Part shown: one piece after another, positions 48,312 through 58,814 of the stretch
Layout of the letters: the number at the start of each line of letters is the position of its first letter
Position numbering within the stretch: position 1 is the first letter of the stretch
Source: Pseudomonas sp. ML2-2023-3
GTDB taxonomy: Bacteria > Pseudomonadota > Gammaproteobacteria > Pseudomonadales > Pseudomonadaceae
NCBI RefSeq assembly: GCF_037055275.1
Contig: NZ_CP146343.1
Span: forward strand, 4,958,001-5,022,000
DNA length: 64,000 bases
Direction: 5' to 3'
The notes under the pieces: model-generated
What the model was told of the DNA's origin: nothing
Database searches by the model: none
What the model saw: the letters and a program-made list of their open reading frames with translations, nothing else
Translations under genes and position numbers: made by a program

Positions 48312-49169
48312 ATGCGCTTAGTCATTGTCAGCGGACGCTCCGGCTCCGGTAAAAGCACCGCCCTCGCCGTCCTTGAAGACAACGGTTTCTATTGCATCGA
48401 CAACCTTCCGGCAGGCTTGCTGCCGGAACTGGCCGAACGTGCGCTGATTCACACCGAATTAGCGCAACCCCTGGTGGCCGTGTCGATTGACGCGCGAAAC
48501 CTGCCAAGCCATTTGTCACGCTTTCCCCAGTTGCTTGAAGAGGTTCGCAACCGGCACATCCAGTGCGACGTGCTCTACCTGGATGCCGACGAAGAAACCC
48601 TGCTCAAGCGCTTCTCGGAAACCCGCAGGCGTCACCCGCTCAGTAGCGCAAGCCGTTCGCTTGCCGAAGCTATTCGCGATGAAACCCAGCTGCTTGGACC
48701 GATTGCCGACCTCGCTGACCTGACCATCAACACCACCAATCTGAACCTGTATCAGTTGCGTGACACCATCAAGTTGCGCCTGCTGAACAAACCTGAAGCC
48801 GGCACCGCCTTTTTGGTTGAGTCGTTTGGTTTCAAGCGCGGGATGCCAGTGGATGCCGACCTGGTCTTTGACGTACGTTGCCTGCCCAACCCGTACTGGA
48901 AGCCCGAACTGCGCGAGCAATCCGGGCTGGATCAGCCGGTTGCCGATTATCTGGCAGCACAACCTGATGTCGAGGAAATGTTCCAGGACATCTCCAGCTA
49001 CCTGCTGAAGTGGCTACCACGCTTTGCCGCGAGCAATCGTGCCTATGTAACGATTGGTATTGGTTGTACGGGCGGACATCACCGCTCCGTGTACCTGACC
49101 GAGCGACTGGGCAAGTGCCTGCAAGAAACTCTGAAGAACGTCCAGGTTCGCCACCGCGACCTTACTTGA
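48312..49169 (+). CDS. rapZ: RapZ family nucleotide-binding protein
   Basis: A 285-residue RapZ/YvcJ protein. The N-terminal P-loop is [18 protein letters not shown], and the C-terminal domain has [18 protein letters not shown]. In E. coli RapZ is an RNA adaptor controlling GlmS; the target in Pseudomonas is not known to me. Directly after ptsN. Confidence 0.94.
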   Translation: MRLVIVSGRSGSGKSTALAVLEDNGFYCIDNLPAGLLPELAERALIHTELAQPLVAVSIDARNLPSHLSRFPQLLEEVRNRHIQCDVLYLDADEETLLKRFSETRRRHPLSSASRSLAEAIRDETQLLGPIADLADLTINTTNLNLYQLRDTIKLRLLNKPEAGTAFLVESFGFKRGMPVDADLVFDVRCLPNPYWKPELREQSGLDQPVADYLAAQPDVEEMFQDISSYLLKWLPRFAASNRAYVTIGIGCTGGHHRSVYLTERLGKCLQETLKNVQVRHRDLT

Positions 49170-49184
49170 AGGATCTACCCTGCG

Positions 49185-49457
49185 ATGCCTGCACTGGAAA
49201 TACAAATCATCAACAAACTGGGCTTGCACGCCCGGGCATCTGCAAAGTTCGTCGGTATCGCAGGTCAGTTTCCATGCCAGATCCGGGCAGGTCGTACACC
49301 TGAGTCAATGGTAGACGGCAAGAGCATCATGGCAATGATGATGCTCGCCGCTGGCAAAGGAACCACCATCCACCTGAAAACCGAAGGCGAGAAAGAACAG
49401 GAAGCGCTGGATGCGTTGGTCGCGCTGATCAACAACTTCTTCGATGAAGGTGAGTAG
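49185..49457 (+). CDS. ptsO: NPr, HPr-like protein of the nitrogen PTS
   Basis: A 90-residue HPr-fold protein. The active His is in NKLGLHARASAKFVGIA, and the Ser-46 region is GKSIMAMMMLAAGKGT. It passes phosphate from EI-Ntr (PtsP, elsewhere) to PtsN. Last gene of the rpoN cluster. Confidence 0.95.
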   Translation: MPALEIQIINKLGLHARASAKFVGIAGQFPCQIRAGRTPESMVDGKSIMAMMMLAAGKGTTIHLKTEGEKEQEALDALVALINNFFDEGE

Positions 49458-49474
49458 CGGCTACAGCGATCGGC

Positions 49475-50368
49475 TCAACCAAGCGCCGTATCCATCACCA
49501 TCATCAAGCAGAAACCTACACACAATCCCAGACTCGCCAGTTTTTCGTGGCCATTGCGTCGAGACTCCGGGATAACCTCTTGTGTGACCACCAATAGCAT
49601 CGCCCCTGCAGCCAATGCCAACCCCAATGGCAGCAACACTTCGGCCAGATTGACCAGCCACGCGCAAAGCACCGCAAACACTGGTTCGACCAAACCTGAG
49701 GCGGCACCGATCAGGAAGGCCTTGATTCGCGACACCCCTGCCCCAGCCAACACCAAGGCAATTACCAGCCCTTCCGGCACATCCTGCAGCGCAATCCCCA
49801 TCGCCAAGCTATCGGCATCAGGCATTCCACCCCCCGCCGACACCCCGACCGCCATCCCTTCAGGAATGTTGTGCGCCACAATCGCGATGACAAACAACCA
49901 GATGCGCGGTGCAATGACCGGCTCTCCGGGACGGCTGGCAAAGACTTGCGGCCCAACCCCCGACACTTTGCGATCCACCATAAACAGGCAGAATGCACCC
50001 AGCAGGATGCCCACACTGATCAGGCCACTGGAGGACCAGGGCGACAACCCCAGACTCTGAGCAGCCGCGATTCCCGGCACAATCAGCGAGAAAGCGGTGG
50101 CAGCCAGCATCACCCCGGCACCAAAGCCAAGCAAGGTATCGCTCACTGCCACCGGCATTTTACGAATGACCAATACCGGCACCGCGCCCAACGCGGTGCC
50201 TAACGCACAGAGCGCACCGCCTTGCAGTGCCCGCAGCAATCTGGGCTCCAGGTCCAGCCAGACCAGCCCCTTGGCCACCAGCAAGGCAGTACCCGCCAAC
50301 AGCAAGAGTGTGCCGAGGGCATAACGAAACATCCGAACACCACCGACGGCCAATATTTGCGTGCCCAT
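49475..50368 (-). CDS. ZIP-family divalent metal transporter
   Basis: A 297-residue membrane protein with about eight hydrophobic segments. The ZIP metal-binding helices are HNIPEGMAVGVSAGGG and ALQDVPEGLVIALVLAGAG. The same gene lies next to sodA in P. aeruginosa (PA4467). Zinc, iron or manganese could be the substrate; the neighbourhood of Mn-type sodA makes Mn or Fe attractive. A start at 50332 (MFRYALG) is also possible. Confidence 0.87.
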   Translation of the reverse strand: MGTQILAVGGVRMFRYALGTLLLLAGTALLVAKGLVWLDLEPRLLRALQGGALCALGTALGAVPVLVIRKMPVAVSDTLLGFGAGVMLAATAFSLIVPGIAAAQSLGLSPWSSSGLISVGILLGAFCLFMVDRKVSGVGPQVFASRPGEPVIAPRIWLFVIAIVAHNIPEGMAVGVSAGGGMPDADSLAMGIALQDVPEGLVIALVLAGAGVSRIKAFLIGAASGLVEPVFAVLCAWLVNLAEVLLPLGLALAAGAMLLVVTQEVIPESRRNGHEKLASLGLCVGFCLMMVMDTALG

Positions 50369-50395
50369 AATCTGCCTGAATCCTGTTAAGTGGGC

Positions 50396-51007
50396 TCAGC
50401 CAATCGCGGCTTGATAACGACGCGCCACTTCCGGCCAATTAATCACGTTATAGAACGCGTTAATGTATTCCGGACGACGGTTTTGATAACGCAGGTAGTA
50501 AGCGTGCTCCCACACATCCAGCCCCAGAATCGGCGTATTGCCATTCATCAACGGGCTGTCCTGGTTGCCACTGCTTTCAATCACCAGTGTTTTTTGCGGC
50601 GTCACGCTCAGCCATGCCCAGCCGCTGCCAAAACGCGTCAACGCGGCCTTGGTGAAGTTCTCCTTGAACGTCTCGAGCCCACCCAACTGTTCGTCAATTG
50701 CCTTGGCCAATGCACCTTCTGGCTTGCCCCCGCCCTTGGGGCTCATGACCTCCCAAAACAGCGAGTGGTTGGCATGCCCGCCGCCCTGGTTGATCACCGC
50801 AGCCCTTAGCTTCTCGGGTAATTGATGAACACTGGCCACCAGCTTTTCTACAGGCCATTGCGCCCATTCAGTACCCTCTACCGCCGCATTGAGATTATTG
50901 ATGTAGGTCTGGTGGTGCTTGGTGTAGTGGATTTCCATTGTTTGCGCATCAATATGCGGCTCGAGCGCGTCGTAGGCATAAGGCAAGGCAGGCAAGGTAT
51001 AAGTCAT
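50396..51007 (-). CDS. sodA: Superoxide dismutase, Mn type
   Basis: A 203-residue SOD of the Fe/Mn family. Metal ligands are in [28 protein letters not shown] and [23 protein letters not shown] before HANH and NQDSPLMN are closer to Mn enzymes. It ends the fagA-fumC-orfX-sodA operon, which in P. aeruginosa is derepressed under iron starvation so that Mn-SOD replaces Fe-SOD. Confidence 0.93.
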   Translation of the reverse strand: MTYTLPALPYAYDALEPHIDAQTMEIHYTKHHQTYINNLNAAVEGTEWAQWPVEKLVASVHQLPEKLRAAVINQGGGHANHSLFWEVMSPKGGGKPEGALAKAIDEQLGGLETFKENFTKAALTRFGSGWAWLSVTPQKTLVIESSGNQDSPLMNGNTPILGLDVWEHAYYLRYQNRRPEYINAFYNVINWPEVARRYQAAIG

Positions 51008-51008
51008 A

Positions 51009-51458
51009 TCAGTGTGCTCCTAAGTGATGGCCGCTAACTGTCGAGAACTCATGGCTGTTCTGAGCCACATTGCTTTTGAGTAAAAGATTGGAGCGCGGGT
51101 ATTCGCCGTGCTCACTGATGAAATTCAAAAGCTCAACATAGGTTTTGCTGCTCTGACGCAACGCTGCTTCACGCAACGCCGACGACAGTCGAGCGTTCTG
51201 CATGGTTTGCAATAAACGCTGATGGATCGCACAGAGGTACTCGACGCTTTCCTCCGGCTGGTTGAGGCGCAAATGCAAATCCGCCAGGTTATGGTGCGAA
51301 ATGACGCAAGCCGCCACTGCTTCGTCGGCATCACTCCATCGTTCGAACAACACTTGAGCCAACGCCAGCGCCTGCAAGTAATGCTCTCGCGCATCGACCA
51401 ACTCACCCTCGGCGAAACAGCGATTGGCTCTTTCGATCGTGCGTTTCCAATGTTCCAT
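51009..51458 (-). CDS. OrfX of the fumC-sodA operon, TPR-like protein
   Basis: A 149-residue helical protein that corresponds by place and size to orfX (PA4469) of the P. aeruginosa fagA-fumC-orfX-sodA operon. Helical pairs such as [25 protein letters not shown] and [23 protein letters not shown] look like tetratricopeptide repeats. A start at 51458 is set by GGAGG five bases upstream. Function unknown; a scaffold role would fit TPR folds. Confidence 0.82.
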   Translation of the reverse strand: MEHWKRTIERANRCFAEGELVDAREHYLQALALAQVLFERWSDADEAVAACVISHHNLADLHLRLNQPEESVEYLCAIHQRLLQTMQNARLSSALREAALRQSSKTYVELLNFISEHGEYPRSNLLLKSNVAQNSHEFSTVSGHHLGAH

Positions 51459-51485
51459 GTGAGCCTCCAAAGCAGTGTGGATGCG

Positions 51486-52854
<1,369 letters not shown>

Positions 52855-52862
<8 letters not shown>

Positions 52863-53250
52863 CAGGAAATCCTTGCACCAGTTCTGTTAAAGAAATTGAA
52901 GGTTGGAGCTCGCAGGTAGCCAACAGCCAGGCAAAGCTTTGCCAGCGTTTGAGTCGGCAGGTACACAGGGCTTGGGTTTCGAGGTCGCGCAGCGGACGCC
53001 ACGCGTGGTCCAGACACAGAGTGCGCCAATGCCAGGGCAACGCCGTATCGGTTGCGGTATCCAGCAACAGCCGGAACGAGGTAACGGCAATCATCCAGGG
53101 AGAGGTCGCCGTACAGCCGGCAAGATAGCGGCCTTCAGCCAGGTAATGCTCGATCAGGCGCGGTTCGTCCGGCGCCAGCCCGCAGCGGATCTGGCGGCTC
53201 ATCCAACGCCAGCTTTCTAGATACAGCCCTTCACGCAAGGCAGAACTCAT
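52855..53250 (-). CDS. fagA: FagA, Fur-associated gene
   Basis: A 131-residue protein matching by position FagA of P. aeruginosa, first gene of the iron-starvation operon. It is Trp/Arg-rich (LYLESWRWMSRQIRCGL, FAWLLATCELQP) with no known domain; function unknown. The ATG at 53250 is preferred: the upstream ATG at 53280 lies inside the Fur box. Confidence 0.85.
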
Positions 53251-53265
53251 GACCCAAGCCCGCTC

Positions 53266-53284
53266 GATAATGAGATTCATTATT
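53266..53284. promoter_or_regulatory. Fur box upstream of fagA
   Basis: GATAATGAGATTCATTATT matches 16 of 19 bases of the Fur consensus GATAATGATAATCATTATC. It is placed just before the fagA start, as expected for iron repression of the fagA-fumC-orfX-sodA operon. Confidence 0.88.
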
Positions 53285-53288
53285 AAGC

Positions 53289-53307
53289 GATATTGATTAT
53301 CAACACA
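53289..53307. promoter_or_regulatory. Second, weaker Fur-like site
   Basis: GATATTGATTATCAACACA agrees with the Fur consensus at 13 of 19 positions and starts 23 bases after the first box, which allows two Fur dimers side by side. Confidence 0.5.
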
Positions 53308-53484
53308 AGCCTAAGGAGGCTGATTTCCACCCGGAGCGTTCGACAATCCAACAAAACTTGAGAAAAACCCTACGCATACGCTGGACTAATCCGCCATCTG
53401 ATTCATGTGCATCAAAAGTACCATTCTGAAGTTGCGTAGCACTTATCCAGCACACTCATCGGATTGCTCTATCAGAAGGTACAC

Positions 53485-54033
53485 ATGAAAAAAATATTAC
53501 TCGCGTCAGGCATATTGGTGGCGGCTTCTTCTATTCAGTTTGTTCAAGCATCAACAGGCAATATCAACTTTACAGGCGGTCTGACCACTGCAACGTGTTC
53601 TATTAACGGTGGCGGGGGTTCTGACCTCGACGTTGATCTTGGCCTGGTATCAATTGACGATTTAAACGATGGCAGCGCTGCTGCAGGCGCCAATACCCGA
53701 ATTACCGTAGACATCGACTGCACCGCCGCAACCGGGCTCAGCAATGTTTATATGAACTTCGATCCGCGCTCGGGCTCGGGTCAAGATAGCCGCGACTCTA
53801 GACTGTTAAAAACAGTGGGCGATGCCACGGGGGTCGGTATTGGTTTAATCAATGGCGCCAACCAAATTCTCGACATGCGGGCAGGTGACACGATTACAGA
53901 ACCTCTGACCGTTGCCGCCGATGGCACGGCAAGAGCATCTCTCGATCTACGGGCAGCTTATGTCGTGAACGGTGATCCTGTTGTCGCCGGCGAAGCGAAT
54001 GCAACGTTGCCATTTACGTTTACTTACGACTAA
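53485..54033 (+). CDS. Major fimbrial subunit (chaperone-usher type)
   Basis: A 182-residue pilin. Signal peptide ends near IQFVQASTG; the mature part has two Cys (TATCSING, DIDCTAA) that would form the pilin disulfide, and the penultimate-tyrosine end PFTFTYD typical of chaperone-recognised subunits. A start at 53485 has AGAAGG upstream. First gene of an AT-richer fimbrial island between fagA and pmbA. Without an usher in the locus it is unlikely to be assembled by its own system. Confidence 0.85.
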   Translation: MKKILLASGILVAASSIQFVQASTGNINFTGGLTTATCSINGGGGSDLDVDLGLVSIDDLNDGSAAAGANTRITVDIDCTAATGLSNVYMNFDPRSGSGQDSRDSRLLKTVGDATGVGIGLINGANQILDMRAGDTITEPLTVAADGTARASLDLRAAYVVNGDPVVAGEANATLPFTFTYD

Positions 54034-54096
54034 GCGCCAAGCAAGGGAAGTTCCAAAACTTCCCTTCGAGTCATAGAGCGCCGTGAGGGCACTACC

Positions 54097-54333
54097 ATGT
54101 TTCAACATTCTTTAAACGGTGTGGTGGCGCTGTTAGCCATCTTGCTGTGCGGTCAAGCGCAGGCTGCCATCACGCTCAGTTCAACACGGGTTATCTATGA
54201 AGGAGATAAAAAAGAAGCCAGTGTCACGGTGCGCAATGTGGGCAGCGATGAAATATTGATCCAGTCCTGGCTCGACGGCGACAGGTCCGGCACGCCTTCC
54301 GGCTCTATTCCCTTTGCCATCACCCCGCCGCTA
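54097..54333 (+). pseudogene. Fimbrial periplasmic chaperone, truncated by IS630-family element
   Basis: The first 79 residues of a PapD-like chaperone remain: signal peptide ending near GQAQAA and the N-terminal Ig-like strands (ITLSSTRVIYEGDKKEASVTVRNVG, including the conserved TRVIY). Intact chaperones have about 230-250 residues. The frame runs into the IS end and stops at 54402 after 22 foreign residues. The missing part is not found on the other side of the IS. Non-functional. Confidence 0.88.
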
Positions 54334-55514
54334 GTGTCTCGAGCGGTTAGTTCATTAGCTTATTCTTCATCACACTCAGCTTTGCCATATGTACCTAGCT
54401 GATGATGGCCGCTGCGGTCTTTGTCCACTTGAACGGCTTGGCTGAATGCTCGTTATGAGCAGTAATGAACTGGCGGATCGCGACTTTCAGATCAGTAACA
54501 CTGGTGAAGACACCTCGATACAGTGCGCGTCTCTCCAGCTGTGAAAACCAGCCTTCCACCGCGTTTAGCCAGGACGCACTGGTCGGCGTGAAGTGCAGCT
54601 TGAAGCGCGGATGCTTTTCCAGCCAGGCCTTGATCGCTGGGGTTTTGTGGGTCGAACTGTTATCCAGGATCACATGGAGATCCAACTCGGCAGGCGTGTT
54701 CTTATCAATCTGCCGGAGGAAATCCAGGAACTCCTTGGCCCGGTGCCGCTGGGTAATCCGGCCCATTACTTCACCGGTCATGATGTCGAACGCGGCGTAC
54801 AAGCTCGCCGTGCCATGGCGCTTGTAATCATGGGTTCGCCGCTCGATCTGCCCAGGCCGAAGTTGCAGCATTGGCTGAGTACGATCCAGCGCTTGGATCT
54901 GAGTTTTCTCGTCAACCGACAGCACCATGGCGTTGTCCGGAGGGCTCAGGTACAGCCCGACCACATCGATGACCTTCTCAGCGAAGTGCGGATCGTTGCT
55001 GATCTTGAATGTCTTCAGTCGGTGCGGCTTGAGATCCGACGCAGCCCATATCTGCCGGACTTGCCAGGTGGTAACGCGAGCGTACTTGGCCATCAACCGG
55101 ACGCTCCAGTGCGTTGCTTCCTTGGGAACCCGGTGCGTTGTCAGGGTCAGGATTTCTTTGACTTTCTCAGCACCCAGCTTCAAAGGCTGACCGCTACGCG
55201 GCAGGTCGTTCAGGCCGTCGATGCCCGACGCCAGATAACGCTTTCGCCACTTGAACACGGTCGGTGTCGTGATCAGTAATTGCCCACAGATGGCAATGGG
55301 CGTCACCCCTTCATTGAGCAAAAGCAGTATCCGCGCCCGCTGAGCAAGGCTCTGCTCCAGCGTACTCATGCGCAGCCAACCTTGAAGCGTAAGAACGTCG
55401 GCGGGCTGCAGTGCAAAGGGAGCAATTGGACGAGGCATGCCTGGAACCATCTCGGGGCGAGGGGTGCACAGTATATCGTTGTACGTTAGAAAATAAACTA
55501 ACCGCTCACGACAC
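54334..55514. mobile_element. IS630-family insertion sequence, 1181 bp
   Basis: Terminal inverted repeats: left GTGTCTCGAGCGGTTAGTTC, right (complement) GTGTCGTGAGCGGTTAGTTT, with 17 of 20 bases shared. A TA stands at each outer edge (54332-54333 and 55515-55516), as expected since IS630 elements insert at TA and duplicate it. One intact transposase gene fills the element. The flanks belong to different fimbrial genes, so the copy marks a deletion endpoint. Confidence 0.93.
54395..55450 (-). CDS. IS630-family transposase
   Basis: A 351-residue DDE transposase. The N-terminal helix-turn-helix (VTPIAICGQLLITTPTVFKWRKRYLASGIDGL) binds the ends. The catalytic residues fall in MVLSVDEKTQIQALDR (D), LHVILDNSSTHKTP (D) and SWLNAVEGWFSQLERRAL (E). 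The frame is intact, so the element could still be mobile. Only one copy is in the window. Confidence 0.94.
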   Translation of the reverse strand: MVPGMPRPIAPFALQPADVLTLQGWLRMSTLEQSLAQRARILLLLNEGVTPIAICGQLLITTPTVFKWRKRYLASGIDGLNDLPRSGQPLKLGAEKVKEILTLTTHRVPKEATHWSVRLMAKYARVTTWQVRQIWAASDLKPHRLKTFKISNDPHFAEKVIDVVGLYLSPPDNAMVLSVDEKTQIQALDRTQPMLQLRPGQIERRTHDYKRHGTASLYAAFDIMTGEVMGRITQRHRAKEFLDFLRQIDKNTPAELDLHVILDNSSTHKTPAIKAWLEKHPRFKLHFTPTSASWLNAVEGWFSQLERRALYRGVFTSVTDLKVAIRQFITAHNEHSAKPFKWTKTAAAIIS

Positions 55515-55515
55515 T

Positions 55516-56469
55516 AGCTGTACTGTCAGCGGTTCAATTGATCGCCTACTTACAAACGCCCCCACTTGGAATATTCAAGTAGATGGCTCAGCCCCCACAG
55601 GTAGTTTTTTATATCATTTACCGCTCACGAGCTCAGATCCAGAAATAGCAATTACATGCACCGATATAATCCCTAACGCTTCGGTAGACTCTGACTACCC
55701 AGTCACTGGCATGCTCGGCGCGATAAAAATTTACGACACAAGCATTCCAGGAATAGGAATGATAATACACTTTGCAAACCGGTACACCGACGTATCTGGT
55801 CGTTTCGCCGGTAATCTTCCTGTCACTTCTTCCTTTACCAGCGAGACACCCAGATACATCATATACACGAGGCCAAATGCAAACTACATGATTTCACTAA
55901 TCAAAACTGGCGAAATATACACTGACGGGCAAATACTCCCAAACGCAGTTCTTATAAGAGGCAATCTCAATGAAAATAACAACTTTAATTTTTTAAATGT
56001 CAGATTAGCCAACCTTATTAACGTAACTATACTAAGACCCACCTGCGCAGTAAACCGCCCGGACATTAACGTGGGCTTGGGAGCAGTAAGCGTGGCGGAC
56101 TTTAATTCATCAGGCCGGACAACGCCTCAAGACTTCGCTATTGACTTGACGTGTACCGGAGGCACCAGTACACGCAATGTTCATGTAACCCTGACCGACG
56201 CCAATAACCCAGGAAACACCACGACCCAACTAAATCTGTCTCCGGACTCCGATGCACTGGGTATTGCCCTGGAAGTGAACAACCGACACGGCCTGGTTAA
56301 CTTTGGTCCCGACTTGAGCGGCACCGGCAACCCCGGCCAATGGTTTGACGGTGCGGCGGGCGTTGGCAGTTATTCAATCCCGCTTTCAGTGAACTATGTC
56401 AGGCTCCCCGGCCCGATTAAAGGCGGTTCGGCGAATTCCGGGGTCACGTATACGCTCAATTATGACTAA
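55516..56469 (+). pseudogene. Fimbrial tip adhesin, 5' end lost at the IS junction
   Basis: 317 residues of a two-domain fimbrial adhesin. The receptor-binding part is incomplete and begins in SCTVSGSIDRLLTNAPTWN at the IS edge, with no start codon or signal peptide of its own. The C-terminal pilin domain (about the last 145 residues, PTCAVNRPDINVGLGAVSVADFNSSG to the end YTLNYD) is intact. An open frame from inside the IS (ATG at 55411) reads through into it, giving 35 foreign residues. AT-rich compared with the neighbours. Probably a remnant. Confidence 0.82.
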
Positions 56470-56547
56470 CCTCTGACTGCAGCAAGACCTGAACACGCGG
56501 ATTACCGGAGGCTTCCTGGACGCTGATTTTACGATCGCTGCGCAATC

Positions 56548-56674
56548 GATCGCAGCCTCGCTGCGCTCCTCAGCGGCTACACAGTTTTGCAACGCTTCTG
56601 AAATGTAGCCGCTGCGAAAAGGGCCGAAGGACCTTCACAATGCCAGGACTGCTGCGCACCTCAGCGGCCAGGGT
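56548..56674. repeat. Degenerate copies of the fecR-fecA type repeat
   Basis: GATCGCAGCCTCGCTGCGCTC-like arm at 56548-56580 and GTAGCCGCTGCGA...GGGCCGAAGGACCTTC at 56604-56636 match parts of the palindrome at 1255-1357, in rearranged and inverted form. Confidence 0.65.
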
Positions 56675-56749
56675 CGTTAGCACGGCAATGGCTATATGTC
56701 TGAAACAGCAAGGTTGTATGACAAGAGGGGAATCCCCCATGTTTCTATT

Positions 56750-56776
56750 GTGGGAGCGGCATTGCACCGCTCCCAC
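56750..56776. repeat. Short REP-like hairpin after pmbA
   Basis: TGTGGGAGCGG-CATTGCA-CCGCTCCCACA: the outer part of the REP unit without its usual core, forming a perfect 11-bp stem just after the pmbA stop. It could act as terminator or stabiliser. Confidence 0.75.
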
Positions 56777-56791
56777 ATAAGATTCAGCGTT

Positions 56792-58138
56792 TTAGCTACC
56801 CGCTACCATCATGCGCTCGATCAACACCGAGCCAGTGCGGATGTTGCTGCGCAGTTCCAGGTCATTACCCACCGCCACGATCTGTTTGAACATGTCGCGC
56901 ATGTTGCCGGCAATGGTCACTTCCTGAACCGGGAACTGAATATCGCCATTCTCGACCCAAAAACCCGCCGCGCCACGGGAATAGTCGCCCGTGACCATGT
57001 TCAGGCCACTGCCCATCAACTCAGTGACGAACAGGCCGCGGCCCATGCGCCGGATCAATGCCGCCTGATCCTCATCGCCGTGGGTCACAAACAGGTTGTG
57101 TACGCCGCCTGCGTTGGCCGTGCTTGGCATACCCAGCTTGCGACCGGAGTAGGTGCTGAGGATGTAGGACACCAGTTCGCCGTCCTTGATAAACGGCTTG
57201 GCGTAAGTGGCCAACCCATCATTATCGAATGACGAGCTGCCCATCGCGCGCATCAGGTGCGGACGCTCATCCAGGGTCAGCCATTCAGGGAAGATCTGCT
57301 GCCCCATTGCATCCAGCAGGAACGACGACTTGCGGTACAGGTTGCCCCCCGAGATAGCACCCAGGAAGCTGCCAAACAAACCACCGGCCAACTCGGCCGA
57401 AAACAGCACCGGCACTTCGCACGTTGGCACCGGACGCGAACCCAAGCGGCGCGCAGCACGCTCAGCAGCACGCTGGCCGATGGTGGCGGCGTCCATCAAC
57501 AACTCGCCCTGGCAGTTCACGTCATACCAATAGTCGCGCTGCATCTGGCCGTCGCCTTCGGCGATCATCACGCAGCTCAGGCTGTGACGGGTCGAAGCAG
57601 AGCCACCAATAAAACCGTTGCTGTTGCCGTACACGCGGCAGCCCTGATGGGTGCTCAGGGTGGTGCCATCAGCGTTTTTGATCCGGCTGTCAGCCTCGAA
57701 CGCCGCAGCTTCACAGGCCAGCGCCTTTTCGATGGCTTGCTCGGGGGTAATGTCCCAGGTGTGGAACACATCAAAATCTTGCAGGTCACGGGCCATCAGG
57801 CTGGCATCCGCCAGACCCGAGCTCTCGTCTTCGGAGGTATGTTTGGCAATCGCCAAGGCTGCCGCGACGGTTTCGCGGATGGCATCGGGGCCGGTGGCCG
57901 AGGTGCTGGCCGAGCCTTTGCGCTGGCCGACATAGAGGGTGATGCCAAAACCCTGGTCGCGGTTGAACTCAACGGTTTCGACTTCGCGCTGACGCACCGA
58001 AGTCGATAGCCCCTGCTCCAGGGACACGGCGACTTCACAGGCACTGGCACCCTGGCGCCTGGCTTCGGCGATGATTTGCTCGACCTGCTCCTGCAGTGCC
58101 GGCAAGGCCTGCGGGCCGACGGTTTGTACTGCACTCAT
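56792..58138 (-). CDS. pmbA: PmbA/TldE metalloprotease partner
   Basis: A 448-residue protein of the TldD/PmbA family. It lacks the HExxxH zinc motif, as expected for the TldE subunit, and has the shared [23 protein letters not shown] and [15 protein letters not shown] regions. Together with TldD it degrades unfolded peptides and matures modified peptides such as microcins. A start at 58138 follows GGAGAAAACC. TldD is encoded 0.7 kb further on, with yjgA between, divergent. Confidence 0.94.
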   Translation of the reverse strand: MSAVQTVGPQALPALQEQVEQIIAEARRQGASACEVAVSLEQGLSTSVRQREVETVEFNRDQGFGITLYVGQRKGSASTSATGPDAIRETVAAALAIAKHTSEDESSGLADASLMARDLQDFDVFHTWDITPEQAIEKALACEAAAFEADSRIKNADGTTLSTHQGCRVYGNSNGFIGGSASTRHSLSCVMIAEGDGQMQRDYWYDVNCQGELLMDAATIGQRAAERAARRLGSRPVPTCEVPVLFSAELAGGLFGSFLGAISGGNLYRKSSFLLDAMGQQIFPEWLTLDERPHLMRAMGSSSFDNDGLATYAKPFIKDGELVSYILSTYSGRKLGMPSTANAGGVHNLFVTHGDEDQAALIRRMGRGLFVTELMGSGLNMVTGDYSRGAAGFWVENGDIQFPVQEVTIAGNMRDMFKQIVAVGNDLELRSNIRTGSVLIERMMVAGS

Positions 58139-58245
58139 GGTTTTCTCCACTCAAATTCTGTTTTCGGCAGGGCCGCCGAGCGACCGGGCCGGACAAGCGG
58201 CCCCCGACTGGTTATCATGGTGGCGTTTCTTTGCGGACTGCCACC

Positions 58246-58767
58246 ATGGTTGATTCTTACGACGACGCCTTCGACGGCGAAAAAAGCAAATCGCAGGTCA
58301 AACGCGAGCTTCACGCTCTGGTTGATCTGGGCGAGCGTCTTACGACACTCAAGCCTGACTTGCTGAACAAAATGCCCCTGACTGACGCTATGCGAAAGGC
58401 TTTGGCAGATGCTCCAAAACACACGGCCAATATTGCGCGCAAGCGCCATATGATGTTCATCGGCAAACTGATGCGCGATCAACCGCTTGACGAAATTCTT
58501 GCTTTGATCGATCAAGTCGATGCCTCTTCTCGCCAGTACAACGAACGTTTCCACAACCTCGAGCGCTGGCGTGATCGCCTGATCGAAGGTGATGACGCTG
58601 TACTGGAAAAGTTTGTCGCCGAGTTCCCTGAAGCCGATCGCCAGCAAATGCGTTCGGTCATACGTCAGGCCAAACACGAGCTGGCTCATAACAAGGCACC
58701 GGCCTCAAGCCGCAAATTGTTCAAGTACATCCGTGGGTTGGACGAGACTCAACGCGGTCTGCGTTAA
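58246..58767 (+). CDS. yjgA: YjgA/DarP ribosome-associated protein
   Basis: A 173-residue, highly charged helical protein ([49 protein letters not shown]). The family binds late 50S precursors and helps 23S rRNA maturation. A start at 58246 is chosen. Flanked by pmbA (divergent) and tldD (convergent), as in P. aeruginosa. Confidence 0.93.
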   Translation: MVDSYDDAFDGEKSKSQVKRELHALVDLGERLTTLKPDLLNKMPLTDAMRKALADAPKHTANIARKRHMMFIGKLMRDQPLDEILALIDQVDASSRQYNERFHNLERWRDRLIEGDDAVLEKFVAEFPEADRQQMRSVIRQAKHELAHNKAPASSRKLFKYIRGLDETQRGLR

Positions 58768-58776
58768 GCCTCGTAA

Positions 58777-58805
58777 CCGGGAAGGCTGCCTTGCAGCCTT
58801 CCCGG
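58777..58805. terminator. Strong hairpin between yjgA and tldD
   Basis: A perfect 13-bp stem CCGGGAAGGCTGC / GCAGCCTTCCCGG with a three-base loop between the two convergent stops. No T-run, so its role as terminator is inferred from place. Confidence 0.6.
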
Positions 58806-58814
58806 CAACTTCCT

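Larger units (their letters stand above)
56470..56791. other. Gene-free stretch with eroded palindromic repeats
   Basis: No coding frame was found. The gap holds degenerate relatives of the large repeat near fecA and a small REP-like hairpin (separate entries), and marks the right edge of the fimbrial island. Confidence 0.6.

Noticed and set aside
54332..55516. Simple insertion of the IS into one fimbrial gene
   Set aside because: Removing the IS and one TA does not join the flanks in frame, and they belong to a chaperone and an adhesin, so sequence must be missing.
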